From Rhizobium sp. NXC14 (GTDB taxonomy: Bacteria; Pseudomonadota; Alphaproteobacteria; Rhizobiales; Rhizobiaceae), in contig NZ_CP021030.1 of the NCBI RefSeq assembly GCF_002117485.1, positions 3,647,501 through 3,711,500 of the forward strand: DNA of 64,000 nucleotides. Direction: 5' to 3'. Both the position numbers and the translations under genes were made by a program. The notes under the pieces are model-generated. The model had not been told where the DNA came from. It saw only the letters and a program-made list of their open reading frames with translations, and did no database searches. Positions 43,311 to 54,956 of the stretch are shown in pieces (positions within the stretch are counted from its first letter, which is position 1; every line of letters starts with the position of its first letter).

Positions 43311-44897
43311 ATGGAGAATGCGATAATGCCTGCGTTTTTCCGAAGCAGGGCCGGAAGGCAATGCGTGTCGGTTGTGGTTTTCGGAGTAACCCTCTGGATC
43401 CTCGGCACGGTGCTGCACTTCGACGACCGCCTCGTCTCCTTCATGACCGGTTTCGGCGAGTACGGGGCGGATAAGCTCGTTCTGGCTCTCGGCATCGCTG
43501 GCGCGATGAGCTTCATCTATTCGGTGCTTCGCATCGCCGACCTGCGCAAGGAAATGGAGCTGCGCGCCACCGAACAGGCAAAGGCCGATTGGACGGCAAC
43601 CCACGACCATCTGACCAAGCTGCCGAACCGCTACGCCTTCGAGCGCAAAATCCTCTCACGGCCGGTCGGAAGCGACGAGGGCAAGATCGAGGAATGGGAC
43701 GACAACGTCACGATCTTCTCCGTCGACCTCGACGGCTTCAAAAAAGTCAACGATCTCGTCGGCCACAAGGGCGGCGACGTGTTGCTGGTCGAAGTTGCCA
43801 GACGCATCTGCGCGCTTGGCAACGCGGATTGCGTTTACCGCTTCGGCGGTGACGAATTCATCATCGTCGCCTTTTCCCTGACGGCAGAGCGCGAGGAGCG
43901 TTTCGCCAAGTTGCTGATCCAGGCAGTCACCCGGCCGATCCATATCGATGGCTTTGCCGTCGAAGTCGGCGCCAGCGTCGGCTACGATCGCTGGCTTGAG
44001 GGCAGCGAGCCGCTGGAAGACGCCGCCCACCGTGCGGATCTCGCCATGTATGAGGCCAAATCACGCGGCCCCAACCATTATCTCGTCTTCGAAGCTTCGA
44101 TGCAGGACAAGGTAACGGAACGTGCCTCTCTGGAAAGCAGGCTGCGCGCGGCAATCGCCGACAAGGCGATCATGCCTTTCTATCAACCTTTGATTGATTT
44201 GAAAACCGGCCGGCTTTGCGGTTTCGAAGCCCTCGCGCGCTGGGTCGGCGAGGATGGTATCAATATTCCGCCGCCTGTTTTCATCGACATTGCCGAGGAA
44301 ACCGGGATGATCACCGCCCTGTTCGAGGATCTCCTTGCGCAGGCCTGCGGCGATGCGCTCACTTGGCCAGCGCATGTCACGTTGTCCTTCAATGTGTCGC
44401 CGGTGCAGATGGAAGACAGGCTGCTGGCCTCCCGCATCCTCAAGGTCCTTTCAGCAAGCCGGCTGCCGCCGCAACGCCTGGAGATTGAGATCACCGAAAA
44501 CGCGCTGATCCAGGATCCCGCTATCGCCGCCATCATTCTCGAAGAGCTGCATGCGGCCGGCATCCAGATCGCTCTCGACGATTTCGGTACGGGCTATTCG
44601 AGCCTTGCCCAGCTCGCCCGCTACCGCTTCGACAAGATCAAGATCGACAAGAGCTTCATCGCCACCTATCGCGACGACGAACGCCAGGAAAAAATCGTCC
44701 GCGCCATGCTTGGCCTCAGCAGAAGCCTCAACATCAAGACGACTGCGGAAGGTGTCGAGGAGCATGGCCAGCTTGCCTTCCTGCTGCAGCTCGGCTGCGA
44801 CATCGGCCAAGGCTATCTTTTCGGTAAGGCGATGCCCGCCGCCGAGGCGAGCATCTTCATCCGCGATCGCAACGCCAATCTGGCGTCAACCGCCTGA
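43311..44897 (+). CDS. membrane-anchored GGDEF-EAL cyclic-di-GMP turnover protein
   Basis: About 528 residues. Two N-terminal helices (about 14-36 and 57-80) flank a short loop, with no sensor domain. The diguanylate cyclase domain has DHLTKLPNRYAFE and intact RFGGDEF; no RxxD inhibitory site is evident five residues before it. The EAL domain has FYQPLIDLKTG, FEALARW, EITENALI, DDFGTGYSSLAQL and KIDKSF, so the phosphodiesterase site looks complete. The ATG at 43311 follows GAGGGTGGAG; ATG 43326 is also possible. It stands alone, about 140 bases before ackA. Confidence 0.9.
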   Translation: MENAIMPAFFRSRAGRQCVSVVVFGVTLWILGTVLHFDDRLVSFMTGFGEYGADKLVLALGIAGAMSFIYSVLRIADLRKEMELRATEQAKADWTATHDHLTKLPNRYAFERKILSRPVGSDEGKIEEWDDNVTIFSVDLDGFKKVNDLVGHKGGDVLLVEVARRICALGNADCVYRFGGDEFIIVAFSLTAEREERFAKLLIQAVTRPIHIDGFAVEVGASVGYDRWLEGSEPLEDAAHRADLAMYEAKSRGPNHYLVFEASMQDKVTERASLESRLRAAIADKAIMPFYQPLIDLKTGRLCGFEALARWVGEDGINIPPPVFIDIAEETGMITALFEDLLAQACGDALTWPAHVTLSFNVSPVQMEDRLLASRILKVLSASRLPPQRLEIEITENALIQDPAIAAIILEELHAAGIQIALDDFGTGYSSLAQLARYRFDKIKIDKSFIATYRDDERQEKIVRAMLGLSRSLNIKTTAEGVEEHGQLAFLLQLGCDIGQGYLFGKAMPAAEASIFIRDRNANLASTA

Positions 44898-45035
44898 CCC
44901 TCGCGTAATTCGACAAAACTGTCCCAAGGCTGCCACGCACCGTCAGCATGTGGCGCTCGGGCGGCCATGCCTTTCCGGCGGGAGTTTCGGCGCTAAGTTC
45001 GGTCATCGTGACGACTGTGCGGAGTCTCTGAAGAC

Positions 45036-46214
45036 ATGTCATCCACCGACCTCCTCCTGACATTCAACGCCGGCTCATCGACGGTGAAGGTCGGCGTCTT
45101 CTCGATTGATGGTGCCGAGGCACGACACCTAGGAAAGGGCGTCATCGATCTCCGCGCCGAGCCGCTCTCGCTTGTCCTGACCAAGGGATCGCAGACATTC
45201 GATATGTCCCTGAAGGCGGAGGTGACGGACGATCTGCACGGGGTCATCGACGAGACCTTCACGCGTCTCGCCGATCACTTCGATATGGCAGCGGCGGCCG
45301 TAGCCGGCCACCGCGTCGTCCATGGGGGCGAGCGCTTCACGAGCGCCGTCGCGCTTGATGACGTCGCCACCGATGGGATCGAAGCGCTGATCCCGCTCGC
45401 TCCCCTGCACCAACCGCAAGCGCTGCGCTTCATCCGCGCGCTCCGTCACCTGAAGCCGCATCTTGTCCAGACAGCCTCCTTCGACACGGCCTTCCATGCT
45501 ACGCAGGACGATCTCGTGCGCCGCCTCGCCATACCCCGTTCCCTGCATGAGGAGGGCATCAAGCGTTACGGCTTCCACGGGCTTTCTTATAAGTTCATCG
45601 CCAGTGAACTCGCTCGCAAGGCACCGCATACGGTCAGGGCTGTGGTCGCCCATCTTGGCAGCGGCGCCAGCCTCTGTGCGATGGAAGACGGCATCAGCCG
45701 CGATTGCAGCATGGGGTTTTCGACCCTCGACGGCATCCCGATGGCGACACGCCCGGGCTGCCTCGATCCCGGCGTGATCCTGCACCTGGCAGGAGAGAGA
45801 AAACGGTCTCTGGGTGAGATCGAGGATCTGCTCTATCACCGCTCAGGCCTGCTCGGCGTCTCCGGCATCAGCGCCGACACGCGCGATCTGTTGAAGGACA
45901 GCCGGCCGGAAGCGCGCCAGGCGATCGACCTTTTCACACTGCGCATTGCCGGCGAGATCGGCCGCATGGCGGTAACCCTCCGCGGCCTCGATGCCATCGT
46001 CTTCACCGCCGGAATTGGCGAGCATCAGCCGGAAATCCGCGCCGGCGTGGCGAAACGCCTGTCCTGGCTTGGCCTTTCGATCGACGAGAAGGCCAATGCC
46101 GCCAATGGTTTCACGATCAGCACCAGGGAAAGCCGCATTGTCGCCCATGTCATTGCCACGGACGAAGAACAGGTGATCGCCGATGAAGCGCTGTCCGTTC
46201 TTCGCGCCCGCTGA
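45036..46214 (+). CDS. ackA: acetate kinase
   Basis: A 392-residue ASKHA enzyme. The family start [16 protein letters not shown] contains the phosphate-binding NAGSSS-like motif; [31 protein letters not shown] and [13 protein letters not shown] are the other signatures. It interconverts acetyl phosphate plus ADP with acetate plus ATP. The phosphoketolase gene follows 71 bases later, so acetyl phosphate from Xfp can yield ATP. No phosphotransacetylase gene is nearby. Confidence 0.95.
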   Translation: MSSTDLLLTFNAGSSTVKVGVFSIDGAEARHLGKGVIDLRAEPLSLVLTKGSQTFDMSLKAEVTDDLHGVIDETFTRLADHFDMAAAAVAGHRVVHGGERFTSAVALDDVATDGIEALIPLAPLHQPQALRFIRALRHLKPHLVQTASFDTAFHATQDDLVRRLAIPRSLHEEGIKRYGFHGLSYKFIASELARKAPHTVRAVVAHLGSGASLCAMEDGISRDCSMGFSTLDGIPMATRPGCLDPGVILHLAGERKRSLGEIEDLLYHRSGLLGVSGISADTRDLLKDSRPEARQAIDLFTLRIAGEIGRMAVTLRGLDAIVFTAGIGEHQPEIRAGVAKRLSWLGLSIDEKANAANGFTISTRESRIVAHVIATDEEQVIADEALSVLRAR

Positions 46215-46285
46215 TCCAGATCAATGGCGCGCCGGCGCTAACGGCTAGAACTGACGTTGAACGTGTTTTCGAACGGGAGAAGCCA

Positions 46286-48673
46286 ATGGAAAAGCATGTC
46301 TCGACCGCCGCCGCCCTGACCGATGCTGAACTGACCCTGATCGACCGCTACTGGCGGGCCGCCAACTATCTCTCGGTCGGCCAGATCTACCTGCTTGCCA
46401 ATCCGCTGCTGCGCGAGCCGCTGAAGTCAGAGCACATCAAGCCCCGTCTGCTCGGCCACTGGGGCACGACGCCCGGCCTCAACTTCATCTATGCGCATCT
46501 GAACCGCCTCATCCGAGCCCGCGATCTCGACGTCATCTACATATGCGGCCCCGGTCACGGCGGGCCGGGCATGGTCGCCAACACCTATCTCGAAGGCACC
46601 TACAGCGAAATCTATCCCGATATTTCCGAAGACGCCGAGGGGATGCGCAGGCTCTTCCGCCAATTTTCCTTTCCCGGCGGCATTCCAAGCCATGCGGCGC
46701 CGGAAACACCGGGGTCGATCCATGAGGGCGGCGAACTCGGCTACGCCCTCGTCCATGCCTATGGCGCCGCCTTCGACAATCCCGACCTCACCGTCGCCTG
46801 CATAGTCGGCGACGGTGAGGCCGAAACCGGGCCGCTCGCCGCCAGCTGGCATTCCAACAAGTTCCTCAATCCCGCCCGCGACGGCGCCGTTCTGCCGATC
46901 CTGCATCTGAACGGCTATAAGATCGCCAATCCGACCATTTTAGGCCGGGCGGGTGACGACGACCTCCGACGTCTCTTCGAAGGCTACGGCTACGAGCCGC
47001 TTTTCGTCACCGGCCATGAGCCGCGCGACATGCACCAACAAATGGCTGCGACGCTGGACCGGGTCTTCGAGCGCATCCGCGAGATCCAGGAGCAAGCCCG
47101 CAGCGGCAAGAGCACAGCCGGCTGCCCGCGCTGGCCAATGATTGTGCTGCGCAGCCCCAAGGGTTGGACAGGCCCAAAGGAGGTCGACGGCAAGAAGGTG
47201 GAAGATTTCTGGCGAGCCCACCAGGTGCCGGTCTCCAACTGCCGCGGGAATGACGACCACCGCAAGATTCTCGAGGACTGGATGCGCGGCTATGATCCCG
47301 AAGACCTTTTCGGCGCCGACGGCCGGCTGAAACCGGAACTGCGGGCGCTTGCCCCCGCTGCCAAACGCCGCATGGGCGCCAATCCGCATGCCAATGGCGG
47401 CCTGCTGCGCAAGGAATTGGCCGTGCCCGATATTCGGGATTATGCAGTCGACATCGGCAAGCGCGGCAGCGTTGTCGCCCAGTCGACGGAGATCCTTGGC
47501 CATTACCTGCGTGACACGATGAAGCTCAACGCCAAGGCGGCAAACTTCCGCATCTTCGGCCCCGACGAGACGGAATCGAACCGCCTCGGCAGCGTCTTCG
47601 ACGTCACCGACCGTGTCTGGATGGAGGACATCGAACCCTATGATGTCCACCTCTCTCGCGATGGGCGTGTCATGGAGGTGCTCTCCGAACATCTCTGCCA
47701 GGGCTGGTTGGAAGGTTATCTCCTGACTGGCCGGCACGGCCTCTTTTCCTGTTACGAGGCCTTCATCCACATCATCGATTCCATGTTCAACCAGCACGCC
47801 AAATGGCTGAAGGTGACGCGCGAGCTCGAATGGCGAAAGCCGATCTCATCGCTGAACTACCTGCTGACCTCGCATGTCTGGCGACAGGACCATAACGGCT
47901 TCAGCCACCAGGATCCTGGTTTCGTCGATCTCGTCGCCAACAAGAAGGCCGACATCGTCCGCATCTACCTGCCGCCGGACGCCAACAGCCTGCTCTGGGT
48001 CGGCGATCATTGCCTGCGCACCTATGACCGCGTCAACGTCATCGTCGCTGGCAAGCAGCCGGAGCCGCAATGGCTGTCGATGGACGAGGCGGTGAAACAT
48101 TGCGAGGCCGGCATTGGCATCTGGCACTGGGCAAGCAACGAGGAGGACACGATCTCGCCTGATCTCGTCATGGCCTGCGCCGGCGATGTCCCGACCATGG
48201 AAACGCTCGCCGCCGTCGATCTTCTGCGCAAGGCCATTCCCGAGCTGAAGATCCGCACCGTCAATGTCATCGACCTCTTGGCGCTGCAATCCAGAGACCA
48301 GCATCCGCACGGCCTTGCCGACGAGGCCTTCGACGCGATCTTCACCGCCGATAAGCCGGTCATTTTCGCCTATCATGGCTATCCCTATCTCATTCATCGC
48401 CTGACTTATAAGCGCGCCAACCACGAAAACATCCACGTCCGCGGCTTCGTCGAGGAGGGAACGACGACCACGCCTTTCGACATGACCGTCCTTAACGAAC
48501 TCGACCGCTACCATCTCGCCATCGAAGCCATCGAGCGCGTGCCGGGCCTGAAGGAGAAGGCGAAGGACACGCTGGCCGCCTTCCGCGGCAAGCTCGCGGA
48601 ACATCATGATTACGTCAGGGAACATGGCGAGGACATGCCGGAGGTGCGGAACTGGATGTGGCCGGCGGCGTGA
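46286..48673 (+). CDS. xfp: xylulose-5-phosphate/fructose-6-phosphate phosphoketolase
   Basis: A 795-residue thiamine-diphosphate enzyme of normal length. The N-terminal domain has [29 protein letters not shown] and the ThDP motif GDGEAETGP. The central part includes [20 protein letters not shown]. It splits xylulose-5-phosphate or fructose-6-phosphate with phosphate to acetyl phosphate and a shorter sugar phosphate. Shine-Dalgarno GGGAGAAG lies before the ATG. It forms a two-gene unit with ackA upstream and converges with the AraC gene. Confidence 0.95.
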   Translation: MEKHVSTAAALTDAELTLIDRYWRAANYLSVGQIYLLANPLLREPLKSEHIKPRLLGHWGTTPGLNFIYAHLNRLIRARDLDVIYICGPGHGGPGMVANTYLEGTYSEIYPDISEDAEGMRRLFRQFSFPGGIPSHAAPETPGSIHEGGELGYALVHAYGAAFDNPDLTVACIVGDGEAETGPLAASWHSNKFLNPARDGAVLPILHLNGYKIANPTILGRAGDDDLRRLFEGYGYEPLFVTGHEPRDMHQQMAATLDRVFERIREIQEQARSGKSTAGCPRWPMIVLRSPKGWTGPKEVDGKKVEDFWRAHQVPVSNCRGNDDHRKILEDWMRGYDPEDLFGADGRLKPELRALAPAAKRRMGANPHANGGLLRKELAVPDIRDYAVDIGKRGSVVAQSTEILGHYLRDTMKLNAKAANFRIFGPDETESNRLGSVFDVTDRVWMEDIEPYDVHLSRDGRVMEVLSEHLCQGWLEGYLLTGRHGLFSCYEAFIHIIDSMFNQHAKWLKVTRELEWRKPISSLNYLLTSHVWRQDHNGFSHQDPGFVDLVANKKADIVRIYLPPDANSLLWVGDHCLRTYDRVNVIVAGKQPEPQWLSMDEAVKHCEAGIGIWHWASNEEDTISPDLVMACAGDVPTMETLAAVDLLRKAIPELKIRTVNVIDLLALQSRDQHPHGLADEAFDAIFTADKPVIFAYHGYPYLIHRLTYKRANHENIHVRGFVEEGTTTTPFDMTVLNELDRYHLAIEAIERVPGLKEKAKDTLAAFRGKLAEHHDYVREHGEDMPEVRNWMWPAA

Positions 48674-48721
48674 GACATCTGCGACTGACGCACGCGATGT
48701 CGGATGACCGAATGCCGGACC

Positions 48722-49612
48722 CTATGCCCGTTCAAGCCGAGCTTTTTCGTTCATCCGCCAGACCCGCGGCGTTTCGCCCGTATATTTCAGGAAGAAGCGC
48801 GAGAAATAAGCGGGATCAGCAAAGCCAAGGCGAAATCCGATCTCCTGAACGCTGCCGATGGTAAAGACGAGCTGGCGCTTCGCCTCTTCGATCAATTTCC
48901 CGGCGATCAGCTCATGCGGGGTGTTTCCCGTCATGGAGCGAACGATACGGGTGAGATGCGTCGACGAAATGCCGAGTTCCCTGGCGTAGAAGGACGCCGG
49001 CCTGTGCGATCGAAAATGCTGCTGGATCAGTTCGTCCAGCATCTCCATCCGCCGCTCGTTCTCGTTTGACGGAAGCTCCTGTGCATGTCCTTCATGCGAG
49101 ATCCGCGCCGTCAGCCGCAGCGCCAGCCCGACATAGGCAGCCAATACCTCGTTGCGACCACCGCGGCGGTTTTCGAATTCGTCGCCGAGCCGCCTCAGCG
49201 TCTGCATGACATAGGCAGCCTCGGCATTATCGGGAGCGAGCGGCGTCAGATGCGGCATCGCCAGCCACTCGCCCAGCTGGCTTCGCTCGCCTGGCGGGTG
49301 GCTAAGATGGGACCTCAAGATAGTGATCACGAGGCCGTCGATATCACGTGAGAAGCGAAAGCCGTGATCAAGCCCAGGGGGAACCGTGATGATCGCAGGC
49401 GGGCGGATGACGTGATTCCTGTTGCCGAAGATCGCATCGCCCGAACCGGCTTCGATGTACAATATCTGAAAGAAGCTCTCGTGGCGGTGAAGCCGAATTT
49501 CCCATTGATGCAGGCTGCTGCGGGAGCGGATTGTTTCGCAATGCAACCAGAATTCCGGAGATCGCCCGGTGTTTTCGCCATAGAGCTCGTAGGTCGGTAT
49601 ATGCCTGCTCAT
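48722..49612 (-). CDS. pobR: AraC-family regulator, PobR-like, divergent from pobA
   Basis: A 296-residue protein. An N-terminal cupin-like effector domain (about 1-150; LHRHESFFQILYIEAGSG) is followed by two AraC helix-turn-helices near the C-terminus: ARELGISSTHLTRIVRSMTG and IGSVQEIGFRLGFADPAYFS, with FLKYTGETPRVWR closing the domain. The ATG at 49612 gives the usual start (MSRHIPTYELYGENTG). It is divergent from the 4-hydroxybenzoate hydroxylase gene with 118 bases between, the standard arrangement for pobR-pobA, so it most likely activates pobA in response to 4-hydroxybenzoate. The symbol is by context. Confidence 0.88.
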   Translation of the reverse strand: MSRHIPTYELYGENTGRSPEFWLHCETIRSRSSLHQWEIRLHRHESFFQILYIEAGSGDAIFGNRNHVIRPPAIITVPPGLDHGFRFSRDIDGLVITILRSHLSHPPGERSQLGEWLAMPHLTPLAPDNAEAAYVMQTLRRLGDEFENRRGGRNEVLAAYVGLALRLTARISHEGHAQELPSNENERRMEMLDELIQQHFRSHRPASFYARELGISSTHLTRIVRSMTGNTPHELIAGKLIEEAKRQLVFTIGSVQEIGFRLGFADPAYFSRFFLKYTGETPRVWRMNEKARLERA

Positions 49613-49700
49613 CGGGTCTCTCCTGCGCCCATGTTCGATAAGTGCAATTTTCCGGTCGGAATGTCCATTGTTGCGGCAATGGCGGCACGGCAGAATCTGA

Positions 49701-50903
<1,203 letters not shown>

Positions 50904-50950
50904 CACGAAGATCGAGCATGAAAGTCGCGCATAGACGCAGCGAACAACGA

Positions 50951-50964
50951 GTGGTCATGACCAC
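50951..50964. promoter_or_regulatory. 14-base perfect palindrome before the LIV-type transporter operon
   Basis: GTGGTCATGACCAC lies about 125 bases upstream of the substrate-binding protein gene and 48 bases after pobA. Its form (TGGTC-x-x-GACCA) suits a GntR/FadR-type or similar dimer. No regulator gene of that family is in the window. Confidence 0.4.
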
Positions 50965-51088
50965 GCAGAACCATAACCGGCAAATCATGTGTTTGGGGAT
51001 TTATTTCATTTTACATCACCATTTCGCATGACAAGCTAACCAGGAATTCAATACGGCGCTGGAGTACGCCGAAAAGGGAGAGAGAAAA

Positions 51089-52261
51089 ATGAGGAAGCTG
51101 TTTCTGGCCGCCGCTGCGGCAATTGTTATGGGCACCAGCGCCTATGCCGACACCATCAAGGTCGGCGTCATCGGGCCGTTCTCCGGTCCCTTCGCGCTCC
51201 AGGGCAAGAATTTCAAGGCCGGCATCGACGCCTATATGGCTGTCAACGGCAACAAGGTCGGCAGCGACACGGTCGAGATCGTCTACCGCGACGTGCCGCA
51301 GGCCGATCCGGCCCAATCCAAGGCGCTGGCGCAGGAACTGATCGTCAAGGAAAAGGTCCAGTATCTCGCCGGCTTCTATTTCACCCCCGACGCCATGGCC
51401 GTGACGCCGATCCTGAAGCAGGGCAACGTGCCGATGGTGATCATGAACGCCGCCACCTCGGCGATCGTGACCAAGAGCCCGCTCGTGGTGCGTACCTCCT
51501 TTACGACCTGGCAAACCTCGACGCCGATCGCCAAGGTCGCTTTCGACGCAGGCGTCAAGAAAGTGATCTCGGTCGTCAGCGATTACGGCCCCGGCATCGA
51601 CGCCGAGAATGCCTTCAAGGCCGGCTTCGAAAAGGCCGGCGGTCAGGTGGTCGAGGCCATCCGCATGCCGCTTGCCACCAACGACTTCAGCCCGATCATG
51701 CAGCGCATCAAGGATTCCGGCGCCGAGGGCGTCTTCGCCTTCTTGCCGTCGGGCCCGACGACGCTCGGCTTCGTCAAGGCCTATAACGAGAATGGCTTGA
51801 AGGCCGCCGGAATCAAGTTCTTCGCGCCGGGAGATCTGACGCAGGAATCCGATCTGCCGGCGCTCGGCGATGCCGCACTCGGCATCCAGACGACCTTCCA
51901 CTATGCCGTTTCCCACGACTCGCCCGAGAATAAGGCCTTCGTCGAGGCTGCCGCCAAGGCGATCGGCAACAAGGCAGAGCTCTCCTTCCCCTCGGTCAGC
52001 GCCTATGACGGCATGTATGTCATCTACAAGATGATCGAGGCGACGGGTGGCAAGCAGGATGCAGAGAAGGCCGTCGACGCGGTCAAGGGCCTAGCCTGGG
52101 TGAGCCCGCGCGGCCCGGTCTCGATCGATCCGGAAAGGCGGCACATCACCCAGAACATCTATCTGCGCGAAGTCGTCAAGGCCGATGATGGGACCTACAT
52201 CAACAAGGAGATCCAGACGTTCGAGAAGCAGGGCGATCCGGGCCTCGCGGCGGCCAAGTAA
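51089..52261 (+). CDS. LIV-type ABC transporter substrate-binding protein (possibly aromatic acid)
   Basis: A 390-residue periplasmic-binding protein of the branched-chain amino acid (family 4/5) type. The signal peptide MRKLFLAAAAAIVMGTSAYA is followed by DTIKVGVIGPFSGPFALQG, the family start. SDYGPGIDAENAFKAGFEKAGG and FSPIMQRIKDSGAEGVFAFL are typical mid-regions. Relatives in aromatic-degradation loci often bind hydroxybenzoates or similar acids; the position after pobA supports that here, but it is inference. It is followed by two permeases and two ATPases, making a complete system. Shine-Dalgarno GGGAGAGA lies before the ATG. Confidence 0.9.
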   Translation: MRKLFLAAAAAIVMGTSAYADTIKVGVIGPFSGPFALQGKNFKAGIDAYMAVNGNKVGSDTVEIVYRDVPQADPAQSKALAQELIVKEKVQYLAGFYFTPDAMAVTPILKQGNVPMVIMNAATSAIVTKSPLVVRTSFTTWQTSTPIAKVAFDAGVKKVISVVSDYGPGIDAENAFKAGFEKAGGQVVEAIRMPLATNDFSPIMQRIKDSGAEGVFAFLPSGPTTLGFVKAYNENGLKAAGIKFFAPGDLTQESDLPALGDAALGIQTTFHYAVSHDSPENKAFVEAAAKAIGNKAELSFPSVSAYDGMYVIYKMIEATGGKQDAEKAVDAVKGLAWVSPRGPVSIDPERRHITQNIYLREVVKADDGTYINKEIQTFEKQGDPGLAAAK

Positions 52262-52328
52262 GATTGCGGCATCCGGACCGGCGGCGGGCTCGCGCATCGC
52301 GCCCGCCGCATCGAAGTAAGGTATTTTC

Positions 52329-53192
52329 ATGCAGACAGTCTTCAGCATCGCCGTCGACGCCTTTGCCTATGGAATGGCGCTCTTCGTGATCTCGATCGGC
52401 CTTTCCGTGACCATGGGGCTGATGCGTGTCGTCAACCTGGCGCATGGCGCCTTCGCCATGATCGGAGGCTACATCGCCTCCTATGCCGCCCGTGACCTCG
52501 GTCTTGGTTATGCTGTCGCAGTCGTCGCGGCCGTCTTCGTCACGATCATCATCGCAATTCCGCTCGAGCGTTTTCTCTACCGCCGAATCTATGGCGCCCC
52601 TGAACTGACCCAGGTGCTGATGACAATCGGCATCACTTTCTGCGTCATCGGCATCGCGAACTACGTGATGGGACCGACGCTGAAGACGATACCGCTTGCC
52701 GGCGCCTTGCAGGGATCGGCCGATCTCGGATTCCGCACCATTCCCGTGCACCGGCTTTTCGTCATCTTCTGCGGTCTCGCCGTTGCGCTCGCCCTGTGGT
52801 TCGCGATCGAGCGAACGAGCTTCGGGGTCAAGCTGCGCGCCTCCGTCGACGATGCGGCGATGGCTGCCGCACTCGGCGTGCGCACCGAGATCATCTATGC
52901 GGTGAGCTTTGCCGTTGCCGTCGGGCTTGCCGCCTTCGGCGGTGTGGTCGGCGCCGAACTGCTGCCGGTCGAACCTTACTACGCGCTTCGCTATATGGTG
53001 ACCTTCCTCGTCGTCGTCTCCGTCGGCGGCGCCGGCTCCATTCCGGGCGCGCTGATTGCCTGCCTGCTGCTTGGCGCCATCGATACGACGGGACGCTATC
53101 TGATGCCGGAATTCGGGGAATTCTTCTTCTATCTCGCCGTGATCGCCATCATCTGCATCTTCCAGCGCGGCCTTGCCGGAAGGATGAAATAG
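52329..53192 (+). CDS. LIV-type ABC transporter permease (LivH-like)
   Basis: A 287-residue inner-membrane protein with eight or so helices. MRVVNLAHGAFAMIGGYIAS near the N-terminus is the LivH-family signature, and FGVKLRASVDDAAMAAALGV forms the cytoplasmic EAA loop that docks the ATPase. It pairs with the LivM-like permease, which starts two bases after its stop. Confidence 0.92.
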   Translation: MQTVFSIAVDAFAYGMALFVISIGLSVTMGLMRVVNLAHGAFAMIGGYIASYAARDLGLGYAVAVVAAVFVTIIIAIPLERFLYRRIYGAPELTQVLMTIGITFCVIGIANYVMGPTLKTIPLAGALQGSADLGFRTIPVHRLFVIFCGLAVALALWFAIERTSFGVKLRASVDDAAMAAALGVRTEIIYAVSFAVAVGLAAFGGVVGAELLPVEPYYALRYMVTFLVVVSVGGAGSIPGALIACLLLGAIDTTGRYLMPEFGEFFFYLAVIAIICIFQRGLAGRMK

Positions 53193-53193
53193 G

Positions 53194-54195
53194 ATGACGC
53201 TCGTCATGAACAACGAAACCGAACGCCTCCGGCATCGGCGCGCAGTGAATGCCGATCTTCTCGGAGTAGCGGCCATCACGGCCATCGCCGCGGTCGGCTA
53301 TTTCGCCTTTCCCGACAATCTGGCGCTTCTGACGCGGATGATCACGATCGCCCTGCTCGTCCTGTCGCTCGATCTCGTGACCGGTTATTGCGGTGTCGCA
53401 ACGCTCGGCCATGCCGCGCTTTTTGGCTCAGGCGCCTATGCCGCCGGAATTTTGTCGGCGCATTACGGCATCAACGATCCGCTGCTGATGATGCTTGCAG
53501 GCATATCAGGAGGCGCGGTTGCCGGGCTGCTCTGCGGCGCGATCATCCTGCGCGCGCATGGGCTGCCGCAACTCGTGCTGTCGATTGCGCTCATCCACCT
53601 CTTCCATGAATTTGCCAACAAGGCCTCCGCCTGGACGGGAGGCAGCGACGGGCTTTCCGGCATTGCGCCGGACCCGATATTCGGCATTTTCGAATTCGAT
53701 CTTTACGGCCATACCGCCTTCTTCTTCGGAACGACACTGCTCGTCATCGTCTTCGTGCTGCTGCGATTGCTGGTTCGCTCACCCTTCGGCATGCTCTGCC
53801 GCGGCATCCGGCAAGACCCGCTGCGCATCCGCGCCATGGGCGGCTCGCCGAAGGCCGCTCTCATCAAGACGTACGTGATCTCAGGCGCCGTTGCCGGCGT
53901 CGGCGGCGCGCTGAATGCGATCTCGACCCAGGTCGTCGGGCTCGACAGCCTGTCCTTCACGCAATCGGCCGAAGCGCTTGTCATGCTCGTGCTCGGCGGC
54001 ACCGGTTCCCTGTTCGGCGCGCTCTCCGGCACCGTCATTTTCATGTTCTTCGAAGATTATGTCTCGGCCGCCAACCCCTTTCACTGGCTGACCATGGTCG
54101 GCGCCCTGCTGATCGCCGTCGTGCTGTTTGCGCCGAAAGGCCTCTACGGAACGGCCGCCGCCTTGATCGGCCGCCGGAAGGAGACGCGCGCATGA
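53194..54195 (+). CDS. LIV-type ABC transporter permease (LivM-like)
   Basis: A 333-residue permease. GYCGVATLGHAALFGSGAYAAGI is the LivM signature (split here as G-Y-C-G-V-A-T-L-G-H), and FGMLCRGIRQDPLRIRAMG corresponds to the cytoplasmic EAA loop. Hydrophobic stretches predict about nine helices. Its stop overlaps the LivG-like ATG by four bases, showing translational coupling. Confidence 0.92.
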   Translation: MTLVMNNETERLRHRRAVNADLLGVAAITAIAAVGYFAFPDNLALLTRMITIALLVLSLDLVTGYCGVATLGHAALFGSGAYAAGILSAHYGINDPLLMMLAGISGGAVAGLLCGAIILRAHGLPQLVLSIALIHLFHEFANKASAWTGGSDGLSGIAPDPIFGIFEFDLYGHTAFFFGTTLLVIVFVLLRLLVRSPFGMLCRGIRQDPLRIRAMGGSPKAALIKTYVISGAVAGVGGALNAISTQVVGLDSLSFTQSAEALVMLVLGGTGSLFGALSGTVIFMFFEDYVSAANPFHWLTMVGALLIAVVLFAPKGLYGTAAALIGRRKETRA

Positions 54196-54956
54196 GCCCG
54201 GTCTTCGAAGTAACCAATCTCAGGAAAGCCTTCGGCGGCCTTGCCGTCACCAATGATGTCTCGCTGGCAATGGCGCCCGGCGACCGCATCGCGCTGATCG
54301 GCCCGAACGGCGCCGGCAAGACCACCTTCGTCAACCTCGTCACCGGCAATCTCTCCCCCGATTCCGGCGAGGTTCGCCTCGGCGGCGAGGCGGTGACGAA
54401 GGTGGATGCGATCGGCAGGGTCAAACGCGGCCTCGTCCGATCCTTTCAGGTGACGCGGCTTTTTCAGGATATGACGCCCGCCGAACATGTGGGGCTCGCC
54501 GTCCTTCAGCGTGACGGAAAGACCCGCAAGATGTTCGGGAATTTCCTCGCCATGCCCGACGTCATGGCGGAGGTCGACGATCTCCTGGGTAAACTCGGGC
54601 TGGCCTCGCTGATGCATCGCAGAGTCAGCGAGATCGCCTATGGCCAGCAGCGGCTCCTCGAAATTGCCGTGGCGCTGGCGCTGAGGCCGAAGGTGCTGCT
54701 GCTCGACGAGCCTGCGGCCGGCGTGCCGCAAAGCGATACCGGCCGAATCGAACAGGCGCTGGCCGACCTTCCCGCCGATCTCGCCGTCCTGATGATCGAA
54801 CACGACATGGACCTCGTCTTCCGTTTTGCCAAGCGCGTCATCGTGCTGGCGGCCGGCGCGATCATCTTCGACGGCCTGCCGGCCGATGTCACCAAGGATG
54901 CCCGCGTGCGCGAGGCCTATCTCGGGAGCTATGCCAATGCCAGCCCTGTCGCTTGA
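54192..54956 (+). CDS. LIV-type ABC transporter ATP-binding protein (LivG-like)
   Basis: A 254-residue ATPase: Walker A GPNGAGKTTFVN (about residues 37-48), signature motif IAYGQQRLLEIAVALALRPK (a LivG-type variant of LSGGQ), Walker B VLLLDEPAAGV and switch His in MIEHDMDLV. The LivG-specific insert after Walker A (VKRGLVRSFQVTRLFQDMTP) is present. It overlaps the permease before it and the LivF-like gene after it. Confidence 0.93.
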   Translation: MSPVFEVTNLRKAFGGLAVTNDVSLAMAPGDRIALIGPNGAGKTTFVNLVTGNLSPDSGEVRLGGEAVTKVDAIGRVKRGLVRSFQVTRLFQDMTPAEHVGLAVLQRDGKTRKMFGNFLAMPDVMAEVDDLLGKLGLASLMHRRVSEIAYGQQRLLEIAVALALRPKVLLLDEPAAGVPQSDTGRIEQALADLPADLAVLMIEHDMDLVFRFAKRVIVLAAGAIIFDGLPADVTKDARVREAYLGSYANASPVA

